From PMG-095 sp049324695 (GTDB lineage Bacteria > Myxococcota_A > Polyangia > Polyangiales > Polyangiaceae): a stretch of DNA of 64,000 nt. The stretch is taken from the NCBI GenBank assembly GCA_049324695.1, contig JBMOMJ010000013.1:62001-126000 (forward strand). Reading direction: 5' to 3'. A model generated the notes under the pieces. It had not been told where the DNA came from. It saw only the letters and a list, made by a program, of their open reading frames with translations, and did no database searches. Of this stretch, positions 34,044-42,421 are shown piece after piece. The position numbers and the translations under genes are program-made. The first letter of the stretch is position 1. Each line of letters opens with the position of its first letter.

Positions 34044-35648
34044 ATGCGCCGACCTTTGTGGATTCTGCCGATACTGGTGATCGGCTGCAGCTCGAAAATC
34101 TCGGATCCGGGCGGAAGTAGCGGCTCAGGCGGCGCCTCTGCCGGCGGAACAGCCAACGGGTCGGGCGGCTCCTCGAACTCGAGCGGCGGTAGCGCGAATG
34201 CGAACGGGGGCACGACGGCCTCGAGCGGAGGCAGCGCAAATCCTTCGGGCGGCGCGGTGAGCACTTCGGGAGGCACTGCGACCTCTGGCGGGAAAGCGGC
34301 GGCCGGCGGTTCCATGTCGAGCGCAGGTGGCATGGCCCCTGGCGCGAATGGTGGTGCTCCGATGAGCAGCGGCGGGCAAGCACCAACGGCCGGCTCCGGT
34401 GGTGCGTCGACGGGCGCAACGAGTGGGCCCCTCATCGATCGAATCTCGAGCACGAGCGTGACGATTCCGGCGGGCGTAAAGCCCGGAGTGCGAAACTATC
34501 GCATCTGGGGTGCAGTGAGTTTCAAAGTGGCGCCGGTTTACATCGCTCCGCTCGCCAACTGCGGCACGTTGGTGTGCATCACGACGGGTACGGCAGCGGC
34601 ACCCAACGCGCGCGTGGTTCGGCTCGACGCCAATGATCAATTGAAAGATGTGCTCGATCTCGGCGCCGGGCTCGAATGCCGTGGCCTCGCCGCGGAGCCC
34701 GACGGGCACTTCGCGGCGTTGTTGTGGAACGGCACGGACGACACGATCTTCGTGCGTCGCTTCGACAGCGCCGGGATGATGGGGTTCTCGACTCCGCTCG
34801 TGAACCCGGACAACAAGCCCACTGACTTCGGCATCGGCGAGAGCCGCCTGGAATATGGCGGCGGGAAATACGGCGCCTACTATCACGTGCACTCGGACTC
34901 CGGGCACGAAGGCGACACGTTGAAGTACGTGGCAGCAGCGACCGGCGCCGAGACCACGACCTGGAATTGGGGCTGCTCTCACAGCATGAGCAACCTGCTG
35001 ACGTTCAATCCGGCGAGCTCCACCTTTTTACCCACCTGTGTCACCGATTGCTATCCAGGCACCTCGGGCAGCAACTTCGCCACGACAGCGATTGGCGGCG
35101 TTTACCTAAACAATCGCACCAAGGTGATCGACGTGGACGCAGGCTGCAACGGCAGCGTAGCCGGTGAGCTCGGAGGCGCAGCAGTCGCGCCCAGCGGCTG
35201 GAAAATCACCTTCAATGCGCATCAAGCCGCCGCCAGCAAGGGGCAGTCGTCGTACGACAAGTCCACGATGAACCAAGACATCGGCTTTGCGTCGATCGCC
35301 TCTGCCACAATGCCGGGTAAAGTCGTTTGGCTCACCAACACGCCGAGTGTGAACGAAGCGGACTCGGCCATCGTGCGCTGGGAGCCAGCGGGAGACAGCG
35401 CCGAACAATACGTGGCCGGCTGGTCTGAAAACACCGTGTACAAGCTCGGGCGCCTCGATCCCAACGGAACCTTCCTGGAACCGGCCGTCGACGTTGCGGC
35501 GAAGGCCAAGTGGGGTCAACGCGACGATCCCTTCAGGCAGCACTACAACAAGGACGTGGTCTGGGCCTGGTTCGACTCCGCCGGAAGCACGACGCTTCGT
35601 TTTGCCCGCCTGAGATCGGGCGCCACGGCGACCTGCGCAGCTTTCTGA
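34044..35648 (+). CDS. Lipoprotein with Gly/Ser linker and large domain of unknown function
   Basis: The 534-residue product starts at an ATG with GGAGGAG upstream and has a lipobox (LPILVIGC). A Gly/Ser/Ala linker of about 110 residues is followed by a 390-residue domain rich in beta strands, with CGTLVCITTG, GLECRGLAAEPDG, NWGCSHSMSNLL and CVTDCYPG, probably a propeller with disulfides. No known active-site motif is visible. It belongs to the same linker-lipoprotein design as 1867, 5492 and 15185. It is convergent with the next gene. Confidence 0.7.
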   Translation: MRRPLWILPILVIGCSSKISDPGGSSGSGGASAGGTANGSGGSSNSSGGSANANGGTTASSGGSANPSGGAVSTSGGTATSGGKAAAGGSMSSAGGMAPGANGGAPMSSGGQAPTAGSGGASTGATSGPLIDRISSTSVTIPAGVKPGVRNYRIWGAVSFKVAPVYIAPLANCGTLVCITTGTAAAPNARVVRLDANDQLKDVLDLGAGLECRGLAAEPDGHFAALLWNGTDDTIFVRRFDSAGMMGFSTPLVNPDNKPTDFGIGESRLEYGGGKYGAYYHVHSDSGHEGDTLKYVAAATGAETTTWNWGCSHSMSNLLTFNPASSTFLPTCVTDCYPGTSGSNFATTAIGGVYLNNRTKVIDVDAGCNGSVAGELGGAAVAPSGWKITFNAHQAAASKGQSSYDKSTMNQDIGFASIASATMPGKVVWLTNTPSVNEADSAIVRWEPAGDSAEQYVAGWSENTVYKLGRLDPNGTFLEPAVDVAAKAKWGQRDDPFRQHYNKDVVWAWFDSAGSTTLRFARLRSGATATCAAF

Positions 35649-35669
35649 CCCATCATCTCGATACACACC

Positions 35670-35705
35670 GAGCCCGCGGCTCTCGAGAACGACGTTCGAG
35701 GGCTC
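35670..35705. terminator. Possible terminator between convergent genes
   Basis: GAGCCC (35670-35675) and GGGCTC (35700-35705) form a 6-bp stem with a further CTCGA/TCGAG pair inside, between the ends of two convergent genes. No T-run is seen. Confidence 0.35.
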
Positions 35706-35717
35706 ACCTCAAAGCAA

Positions 35718-37808
35718 TCAATGCGCAGTGAAGTCACCGGTGACCGTGCGCCGCGGTGGCTCTTCGCTGACGATATCGAGGATGGCCTCTTGGCGAGCCG
35801 CAGCTTCGAGCTCTGGCTTTCCACCCGAGATGCTAGCCGCGTCGAGAACAAGCGGCTGCGCGGTGAGTGTCGGTTCTTCCGGCAACACTTGCGAGCTCGC
35901 GAGCTGCTCAGCAAGTAGGTCGTCGATTGTGTCTTCCAGAGCTTTGGCCTGCGCTTCGAGCGCTTGCCGCTCGCTCGGCGTGGACTTGGGGTTGCCTCGC
36001 AATGCAAAGGATGCCTCACGCAGAGCGTCGACTTCAGGTAACACCGCCTTGAACACTTCTTCCTGGAGCTCGAGCACCAGGCGGGCATCATCTGCCGCAA
36101 GGAGACGGAAGGAGTGCTTGCACGCGCACATTCCCATGTTGAGCTGGCTTACGAGAAACCTCTTCCGCACGGGCAAAAACGCGTCGGCGAGCGCAGGAGA
36201 TAACGCGTGCCCCACCCCGCTGCCGAATACGACGGGGTTTGCGAGGCCGCTGGGAGTACTGGTATGAGGGTCGATGTGGAAGAAGCCGCCGTCGAGCGGC
36301 CAGCTCGTGGTGATAGTGCCCTGCGGGGTGAGCACTGGGCCTATACTGTTCGCTTGATCCAGCCCGAAGGTTCTGGGCTTGTGACAGCCGCCGCAGCTTT
36401 GCGTTTGAGCCCGGCGAATGAGTTGATCCGCCGTGAGGCCTTGCGCCATCGCTGCCGCCGCCAGGTTGTTTCTGAACAGAGAAACACCACCAGTTGCCGC
36501 GTGAAACTGCTCCCTATAATCGTCGGGAAATGACTCCGCGATCGACAACGGCCTCTGTGCCGTGCTCTGTGCCGCGCCGAGAGCAAGGTCCACCGGGTAG
36601 TTGATCCCCACGAGGTGCCCATCGGCAAGCGAAGCGACCACGCTCGGATCCACAACGCTCGTTTGCAGAGCCTGCGCGCGTACATCGGGGCTTGCACCAT
36701 TGGCGCGATCTTCGTTCCAAAGCTCTCCGTATGGGTTCACCTTGACCATGGTCGGCACCATGTCGAAGCGACACGGCGAGGGGCCACAGTCGATAACAGT
36801 CTTGTACTCTCGCAGCACCCAAGGATTGTGCCGGGGATCGGCCCTTAGAAACTCGTTCGTGCGAATTTGCCCCGAGCCCGACGAGCCGTAAGCCGAAGTC
36901 ACGCCTTTTGCGCTGTAGTGATCTACGTGCACGACGGGCCGAAAGCTCTCGAGCCCGGAGACAACGATGGGTGCAGAAGTGACGGGATCGGTTCGATAGT
37001 AGAAATCGGAGAGCCGCTGCGCTCGCACCGCCGGGTCGTTGATCGTCGACAAATCGCGCCAATAGCGCGCAACCGCCATGCAGCTCTCGCGGCAGCCTGG
37101 CTTCGGGTTCGGCAAGACCGCTTCGAAAATCATGAAGTTGAGACGCTCGGGGTTCCCCGGCGTGCGCGCGTAGATGATGCGGTACTCGCCACAATTGCGC
37201 CAACCTTCGTGCGCGAGATCGATGCGGTTGATTAACGCAATCGGGTGATAGGCGTTCATAGTCGTTTCGCTAGAGTCCACCGCCTCGTTCCCCTCAGTGC
37301 CGCGACAGGTGATGGGGAATCCGTTGAGAGTCCCGCCATTGTCCGAGCAGTGTGGGCTCGAAGGTGTTGGCACGACGCCCGGAGCCGCATTCTGCGTATC
37401 CCAGAACTGCCTGAACATGCCCAGTGCGCTGGTGGTCGAAGCGCCGGTGGCGGCGTTCACCTGGGAGGCAATTTGCCCCAACGTGCGCTCGAGCGAAAAG
37501 AGCTCACCGCCGAGAGCATCAAGCGTTGCTCGATCGTGCACCACGAGCGAGCGGTGCACGTCGATGTCGCTTGGATCGGTGGGCGGCGGCAGGTAACACA
37601 ACCGCGCGTCTCGATCGCGCAGAAAATCTAGGCTCGCTTGGATGTCTAGCCGCTGTTGCTCCTGGCGCTGCGGCAGCGGCAAGCCTGGAAATGGGAAAGG
37701 TTTGGGCGCTGATTGGGCGCGCGCGGACGGGGCCAAAGCAACCAGCACGCAACAGGCAGCGACGACGCAGCCTGTCGCGAGCGAACTCACCCAGTGAACC
37801 CAGCGCAT
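35718..37808 (-). CDS. Large secreted protein with one CxxCH heme-c motif
   Basis: The 696-residue product has a signal peptide (ACCVLVALAPSARA) and mostly helical sequence. One heme c attachment motif CGGCHKP occurs near residues 472-476. Other cysteines are sparse (RDARLCYLP, SPHCSDNG, ITCRG, NCGEYR, CRESCMAV, DCGPSPC, CACKHS). The C-terminal 150 residues look coiled-coil (EALEAQAKALEDTIDDLL). One heme motif in so large a protein suggests a peroxidase or electron-transfer partner, but no cytochrome peroxidase signature is obvious; family unknown. A GAGGAG precedes the ATG. Confidence 0.65.
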   Translation of the reverse strand: MRWVHWVSSLATGCVVAACCVLVALAPSARAQSAPKPFPFPGLPLPQRQEQQRLDIQASLDFLRDRDARLCYLPPPTDPSDIDVHRSLVVHDRATLDALGGELFSLERTLGQIASQVNAATGASTTSALGMFRQFWDTQNAAPGVVPTPSSPHCSDNGGTLNGFPITCRGTEGNEAVDSSETTMNAYHPIALINRIDLAHEGWRNCGEYRIIYARTPGNPERLNFMIFEAVLPNPKPGCRESCMAVARYWRDLSTINDPAVRAQRLSDFYYRTDPVTSAPIVVSGLESFRPVVHVDHYSAKGVTSAYGSSGSGQIRTNEFLRADPRHNPWVLREYKTVIDCGPSPCRFDMVPTMVKVNPYGELWNEDRANGASPDVRAQALQTSVVDPSVVASLADGHLVGINYPVDLALGAAQSTAQRPLSIAESFPDDYREQFHAATGGVSLFRNNLAAAAMAQGLTADQLIRRAQTQSCGGCHKPRTFGLDQANSIGPVLTPQGTITTSWPLDGGFFHIDPHTSTPSGLANPVVFGSGVGHALSPALADAFLPVRKRFLVSQLNMGMCACKHSFRLLAADDARLVLELQEEVFKAVLPEVDALREASFALRGNPKSTPSERQALEAQAKALEDTIDDLLAEQLASSQVLPEEPTLTAQPLVLDAASISGGKPELEAAARQEAILDIVSEEPPRRTVTGDFTAH

Positions 37809-38385
37809 GACTGGCTCTCCTCGTTCTGAACGACAGAACTTCGAATCGAGTACGCGCCGTGAGCAACTAGGTCAATAGTGAAATAGTGTGTGGGCACGAG
37901 CCTTCGTGGCGCAATTGCGCGCTAGCGGCGCACTTCGACGCGAACGCATTGCGCAAACTCGATCTCAATTGAGAAAACCTCGACGCAATCGGTGCCCTCA
38001 AGAATCCTCGTTTACGCGCGAAAGCCGGCGAGATTGGGCTGGCACGAAGCGTGCTCACGCGGCGCCGCATGAAACCGCAGCGGCTTCTGCTCAACTTGGT
38101 TGAGTCAGTCGCCTTCATGATCATCCTTTGCGGTGGCTCGATGATCCTATCGCGTCGTCAGCTTGCCGCGTCTGCGCCTCACAATTCGGTGGTGGCATCG
38201 GCCGCCGCCAAGAAGCACTTGGCAAGGAGCTGTGGCAAGGGAAAGCCCGCTGATCTGCACGCGCAGGGTTGTGCGGGCGCTGGAGCTTGCGACGATGCCG
38301 CCTCTTCAGGCGGGGGCTTGTTGCCAGCTGTCCACGAAGTGATGGCGCAGCGGCGCCTCGCTTGTGTGTCGCACGCGCCCTGAGG
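37809..38385. other. 577-base stretch with no convincing gene
   Basis: This stretch should hold the promoter of the gene starting at 37808. Only one frame on the plus strand (38069-38383) is noted separately. I saw no strong inverted repeat, and no minus-strand frame with a ribosome-binding site. Confidence 0.4.
38069..38383 (+). CDS. Doubtful small membrane protein
   Basis: A frame of 104 residues opens MKPQRLLLNLVESVAFMII with one possible membrane helix, then a Cys-containing Ala/Gly-rich tail. It ends two bases before the convergent gene. There is no ribosome-binding site and the tail is low complexity, so it may not be real. Confidence 0.3.
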   Translation: MKPQRLLLNLVESVAFMIILCGGSMILSRRQLAASAPHNSVVASAAAKKHLARSCGKGKPADLHAQGCAGAGACDDAASSGGGLLPAVHEVMAQRRLACVSHAP

Positions 38386-39549
38386 CTACGCGAAACGCAC
38401 GCTGTAGATCGGCGGCAAGTTGTTGGCGACCGTAGTCCAATGGTCGCCCGCGTCTTCACTGAGGTAGAGGTTGCCGGTGGTGCTGCCGAACGCCAGCGTG
38501 CTCTGCTGGTTTGCGAGCGCATGGCGATAGACCACGTCGTAGGCGTTGTCTTGGGGGAGACCGTTGCGCAGCTCTTCCCAGCTGTCGCCGCCATCACGCG
38601 TGCGCGCGACGAACAACTTTCCGTCAATCGCCATGCGCTGCATGTCGGCTTTGCCCGGAACAAGCCAGGCTGTTTTGCCGTCGTATTCGTCGACAGCCAC
38701 TGGAAAGCCGAAATGCACGCCTTGCTCGGGGCGGCTGACCTTCTTCCAAGTTTGAGCGCCGTCCGAGCTATAGAAAACGCCCGAATGATTCTGCTGCCAG
38801 ACGTGTTGCGGCTGGTTCGCACAGTGAGTCACGAAGTGCGGGTCGTGCCCCCACTCGGCCGCGGGATCCGGCAAGTAGTCGTTGAGCATGCCTTGATTGC
38901 GACCGCGCCACGTCTTGCCACCATCGGTGGTCTCGAGCACGCCGGCCGTGGACACAGCAACCAAGATGCGGTTCGAGTTCTGGGGATCCACGGCGATGGA
39001 ATGGATGCCAGCGGCGAACTCACCTTCGGATGCGGGCGTGCCATACCAATGAGTGACGCCAGTGCCCGGACCCGAAAACAGATCTCCTCCGCGCGAGTCG
39101 TGGTTCCAAAGGCCTAGGTTGAGCTCGAAGGTTTGGCCGTTGTCGGTACTGGAGAAGAGCCCACCCGGAATCGTGCCGACATGAATTTGCCCCGGCGCGC
39201 CAAACGCGATCACCCACAGCTTGAGCAGCGTGGCATCTCGCAAAGTGGGACCCTTTTGCATGTCCTCTTCGCTGGCGTTGGGATCTGGATCCGGCGGCGC
39301 GAGATAGCGTGCGCCCGCGGGATACTTGATTTGCGAAGCGTCGCTCCACGTCGATCCACCATCCGTCGAGCGCGACAGCTTCGCGCCCCAGTGCCCGTGC
39401 CCGAGCGCAGCCCACAACGTGCCCGTGTGTGGATCGCGCGTGACGAAGTTCACGCCAACCCCAGCGTGCCCTGCTAGCCGAGCCTTCCACGTGCCATTCT
39501 GTTTTTCGACGAAGAACGTACCTTTACGGGTGCCAACGAGGACGCGCAT
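38386..39549 (-). CDS. BNR/sortilin-type repeat protein (exo-alpha-sialidase-like propeller)
   Basis: The 387-residue protein carries BNR-type Asp-box repeats: SRSTDGGSTWSD, SSTDNGQTFE, ETTDGGKTWRG, YSSDGAQTWKK, ARTRDGGDSWEE and SEDAGDHWTTV. It has no signal peptide and starts directly with MRVLVGTRKGTFF, so it is probably cytoplasmic. Proteins of this kind encoded beside MoaD/ThiS-like proteins are seen in several bacterial genomes (family knowledge). Glycosidase activity is not expected because the sialidase catalytic residues are not evident. Confidence 0.8.
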   Translation of the reverse strand: MRVLVGTRKGTFFVEKQNGTWKARLAGHAGVGVNFVTRDPHTGTLWAALGHGHWGAKLSRSTDGGSTWSDASQIKYPAGARYLAPPDPDPNASEEDMQKGPTLRDATLLKLWVIAFGAPGQIHVGTIPGGLFSSTDNGQTFELNLGLWNHDSRGGDLFSGPGTGVTHWYGTPASEGEFAAGIHSIAVDPQNSNRILVAVSTAGVLETTDGGKTWRGRNQGMLNDYLPDPAAEWGHDPHFVTHCANQPQHVWQQNHSGVFYSSDGAQTWKKVSRPEQGVHFGFPVAVDEYDGKTAWLVPGKADMQRMAIDGKLFVARTRDGGDSWEELRNGLPQDNAYDVVYRHALANQQSTLAFGSTTGNLYLSEDAGDHWTTVANNLPPIYSVRFA

Positions 39550-39614
39550 CGCCCCACTTCTGTACCGGTTCTGCGCCGAGCGCAACGGCTTTGGATGAGA
39601 GCGATTTCAGGCGC

Positions 39615-39893
39615 TCAGCCGCCACTCAGCGCTTGCATGATGAGCACACGCGAGTCGTCGTCGACTGGATCACTCAAACGGGTGCGGTCCGCGATTCGCT
39701 CTTGCCCTACGAAAATATTCACGTGTTTGCGCAAGCAGCCGCGCTCGTCGCAAATGTAGAATGTGAAGCCAGGAGCGATGCGTTCGACCTCGCGTACGAC
39801 GTCGGCCACCGTGGTCGCAGGTACGGTCAACGTTTTCCCGCGCAGCGCCGGCAAGAACTCCCAGAGGTGCTTGGTGATCTCCACACTGGCCAT
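39615..39893 (-). CDS. MoaD/ThiS-family beta-grasp protein
   Basis: The 92-residue protein is a ubiquitin-like sulfur-carrier fold (KTLTVPATTVADVVREVERIAPGF, VNIFVGQERI) and ends in ALSGG, the Gly-Gly tail that is adenylated and thiocarboxylated in MoaD and ThiS. The tail ends the protein, so it needs no processing. It lies 65 bases before the BNR-repeat gene and 39 bases after the SRPBCC gene, all on one strand. No adenylating MoaB/ThiF-like enzyme is in the window. Confidence 0.85.
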   Translation of the reverse strand: MASVEITKHLWEFLPALRGKTLTVPATTVADVVREVERIAPGFTFYICDERGCLRKHVNIFVGQERIADRTRLSDPVDDDSRVLIMQALSGG

Positions 39894-39932
39894 GCTGATC
39901 GTCGCCTTCTCGTCCTTGCTTGGTCTAGCTGC

Positions 39933-40322
39933 TCAGCGGCCGAGCGCCGTCTGCATCGCCTGCATACCCTGATCCATCATCGCGCCAACCTGCGCCGCCG
40001 CCTCGTTCGGCAGAAGGTCTGAAAGCCAGACCAGACGGCTTCCGTTCTCAGCGGGAAACACCTGAATAGACGAGTTATAGTGCTTGAGGTTCGGGCTTTC
40101 TGCGCTCCATACCAAGCGGCGTTCGGCTTCGTCGATTGTCACGATCGGTTCCTTCACGACCATGCCGTTCGCAAAGGTTACCCAACGCGCGTCGCCATCC
40201 AAACGTGTATCCACCACGAAGCCAGGCACGAGGCGGGTGTGAAGCGCGCCGATGTCGCGAATGCGCTCCCACACTGCGTCGGGCTTGGTCAAAGTCGTGA
40301 TTTCTTTTTTGATGGTTGCCAT
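39933..40322 (-). CDS. SRPBCC (polyketide cyclase/START-like) family protein
   Basis: The 129-residue protein is a SRPBCC fold: KKEITTLTKPDAVWERIRDIGALHTRLVPGFVVDTRLDGDARWVTFANG, then VWSAESPNLKHYNSSIQVFPAENGSRLVWLSDLLP. These bind hydrophobic ligands in a helix-grip cavity. GGAGG lies four bases before the ATG. It is the first gene of the three-gene operon with the MoaD/ThiS and BNR-repeat genes; the role of this trio is unknown. Confidence 0.8.
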   Translation of the reverse strand: MATIKKEITTLTKPDAVWERIRDIGALHTRLVPGFVVDTRLDGDARWVTFANGMVVKEPIVTIDEAERRLVWSAESPNLKHYNSSIQVFPAENGSRLVWLSDLLPNEAAAQVGAMMDQGMQAMQTALGR

Positions 40323-40420
40323 GAGCCCTCCGATCGAGATGCGTAGGCATTCTGCGCCAACGCCTGGCGGCTTCCAAGCTGGGCACGCTCGACCTGAGCG
40401 AGGCGATTTTGCCGGCAGGT

Positions 40421-41494
40421 TCAGCGCGCGATCCGAGCCTGTTCACGGCGCAGCGCACGCAGCGATTCGGCCGCGGCAACCAATTCGGTGGCTTCGAGCG
40501 CACCTCTTGGCCCGAACGCGCAATCTTCACACAGCCAACTCGCGGCAGGACCCAGCGCTTTGTAGAAGCGCATCGGAAATCGCGGACGCGCCAAAATCAT
40601 GAGCCCCGTCATGACTGGCTGGACAATCCAGGCGCCGGGAGACAGCAGCACCGCCGCGTATCGAATCAGGTGCGGTCCGAAGCGCTCCAGGCACTCGACG
40701 ATCTTGCGACGTGCCGCCGCAGACGGGCGGGCATTGCTTTCGACCACTGCGAAGTAGACGATCGCGCCACCTCCGATCTCGAGCATTTGCGGTGCGGTGT
40801 GCAATAGCTGCTCGAAGGCTTCGACGGACGGCTCGCCGGGCCACAGCGTGATGGCGACATTTCCGATTTGTCCGATCAGCAGATCGGGTGTCGCCGCCAA
40901 TACTTCGAACTCGGCTAGAGCTGGAGGCGCCGTAGACACCGTGGCGGAGTGCGGAGCGGCGTGCCCAAATCGGGACGCAGCCGGAGCTTCGACGCGCTCC
41001 ATCAACGCTGCCAGCCGGCGCCGCGCCAACTGCAAGCGTTTGCGCAGCGTCTTGCGATCTCGCAAGGTCATGCGGGCAAGCTCGGTCAGCGGCAGCTCCC
41101 CGACGTCGTGCAACGCCAGAAGCTCACGCGACTCTTCATCGAGCGCCGTGAGCGCATGGCGCACTAGCTCGTCCTGACCGAAGGTCTCGGCCGGATCCGA
41201 TCCCGGCATCGCGAGTTCCGGCGGCGGCTCAGCCGAAAGCACCTCGTGCCGGTGCGCCGAGCGACGTCGATAACCCGCGGCCACGCGCCGGCAAATCTCG
41301 CGAACCCAGAGCTCGAAATGCACGATGCCGTCGATCGAGTCGCCCTTGGCGTGCACCACTAGGAAAACCTCGTGACAGAGGTCGGGCAAATCCGCGCCTC
41401 GTACCCCAAACTCGGCCAATGTGCGCTGCACGTAAGGCGCGAAATGCCGGTACGCCTCGATCGTAATCTCTGGGGTGAGCGGTCGCGAGGCCAT
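40421..41494 (-). CDS. ECF sigma factor fused to a C-terminal sensor-like domain
   Basis: The 357-residue protein has sigma region 2 (FAPYVQRTLAEFGVRGADLPDLCHEVFLVVH, about 15-90) and region 4 (LLALHDVGELPLTELARMTLRDRKTLRKRLQLARRRL, about 130-170). A further 180 residues follow (FEVLAATPDLLIGQIGNVAITLWPGEPS..EAFEQLL..) with a STAS-like strand-helix pattern ending WLCEDC. ECF factors normally end after region 4, so the extra domain is a fusion that may sense a partner. It is divergent from the sigma gene at 41822, with an unusual intergenic region between them. Confidence 0.75.
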   Translation of the reverse strand: MASRPLTPEITIEAYRHFAPYVQRTLAEFGVRGADLPDLCHEVFLVVHAKGDSIDGIVHFELWVREICRRVAAGYRRRSAHRHEVLSAEPPPELAMPGSDPAETFGQDELVRHALTALDEESRELLALHDVGELPLTELARMTLRDRKTLRKRLQLARRRLAALMERVEAPAASRFGHAAPHSATVSTAPPALAEFEVLAATPDLLIGQIGNVAITLWPGEPSVEAFEQLLHTAPQMLEIGGGAIVYFAVVESNARPSAAARRKIVECLERFGPHLIRYAAVLLSPGAWIVQPVMTGLMILARPRFPMRFYKALGPAASWLCEDCAFGPRGALEATELVAAAESLRALRREQARIAR

Positions 41495-41666
41495 TGGGCC
41501 GGCCCCAACTTAGCAAAAGTGGATCTGGCAGCACCTTTTTCTCCCCACCCTGCGATCCACGAAGCACTCCCCTGGTGCGAGGACGTGCTCTCCCTAGAGA
41601 CGCGAACCTTGGTTCGAGTAGTGCGGCAACGTCGGTGGTGTTGTTTCGGGTGAGAAAACTGGAAGT

Positions 41667-41710
41667 CGTGACCAAGAGCGCTGCAACCTGACGCGGCGCT
41701 CTTGGTCACG
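41667..41710. repeat. 15-bp perfect inverted repeat
   Basis: CGTGACCAAGAGCGC (41667-41681) and GCGCTCTTGGTCACG (41696-41710) are perfect reverse complements with a 14-base spacer. Because it lies between two divergent gene starts it is more likely a regulatory hairpin or operator than a terminator, though a terminator of a small unseen transcript cannot be ruled out. Confidence 0.75.
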
Positions 41711-41740
41711 CGGTGGGGAAACGGGGCACAGCCATCACCA

Positions 41741-41754
41741 CGGTAAAATTACCG
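41741..41754. promoter_or_regulatory. CGGTAA-N2-TTACCG palindrome, possible operator
   Basis: CGGTAAAATTACCG has 6-bp arms with a 2-base centre, 68 bases before the sigma gene at 41822. It is in an AT-richer spot, typical for an operator. The binding protein is unknown. Confidence 0.45.
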
Positions 41755-41821
41755 CAGCATTGTTTATTGCTTTTCGGGTGACGGAGCGCGCCCCGAGAAG
41801 CCACTGCGTCCAAGATATCAG

Positions 41822-42421
41822 ATGGCCGGAAGCACCTCGGCAGACCGTGCTGCCTCGATCTCCCAGAGTGCACCGGACCGTCCTCCCCCCGTCGCCGTGC
41901 CCCCGTTTGCGGCCGTCTACCAACAATATTTCGATTTCGTTTGGTCCTCGACGCGGCGCCTCGGCGTCGGCTCCGACGCGATCGACGATGTCGTCCAGGA
42001 AGTATTCGTGGTGATCCACTCGCGGCTCCATACGGTGGAGCAACCGGAGTCTCTGCGGAGCTGGATCTACGGGATCGTCCGGCGGATCGTGAGCAGCTAT
42101 CATCGATCGAAGCGCGTCAAGGCGGCTTCCGGTGCGAGCCTGGCTGTCATGGAGGAGTTCCGCGAGGCGACCCAGGCAACGCCGTTCGAATTGACCCAAC
42201 AATCCGATCAATTGAGTCTCCTAGCGAGCGTGTTGGCCGAGCTCGACGAAGCCAAGCGCGAAGTGTTCGTCCTGGCGGAGCTCGAAGAGATGACGGCTCC
42301 GGAAATTGCTCAAGCTCTCGAGATTCCTTTGAATACGGCCTACTCTCGACTCCGCGCGGCTCGCATCGCATTCGAAGAGCGGCTCGCGCGGCGCGAGAAA
42401 AAGGGGGGAACCAATGAGTGA
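41822..42421 (+). CDS. ECF-type RNA polymerase sigma factor (module 2)
   Basis: The 199-residue protein has region 2 (VYQQYFDFVWSSTRRLGVGSDAIDDVVQEVFVVIHSRL, then LRSWIYGIVRRIVSSYHR) and region 4 (VFVLAELEEMTAPEIAQALEIPLNTAYSRLRAARIAFEE). Its stop overlaps the next gene (start at 42414, 8-base overlap), so it is co-translated with the membrane partner. It lacks the TTYCGTGATC motif of the other two modules; no related secreted protein precedes it. Confidence 0.9.
   Translation: MAGSTSADRAASISQSAPDRPPPVAVPPFAAVYQQYFDFVWSSTRRLGVGSDAIDDVVQEVFVVIHSRLHTVEQPESLRSWIYGIVRRIVSSYHRSKRVKAASGASLAVMEEFREATQATPFELTQQSDQLSLLASVLAELDEAKREVFVLAELEEMTAPEIAQALEIPLNTAYSRLRAARIAFEERLARREKKGGTNE

Larger units (their letters stand above)
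41495..41821. other. Divergent region between two sigma genes
   Basis: The 327 bases hold the 15-bp inverted repeat at 41667-41710 and the small palindrome at 41741-41754. The 10-mer TTTCGGGTGA occurs twice, near 41644 and 41775. No gene is supported. Both promoters must lie here. Confidence 0.5.

Noticed and set aside
37867..38124. Minus-strand frame of 85 residues
   Set aside because: Arg/Ser-rich, no ribosome-binding site, no hydrophobic or domain feature.
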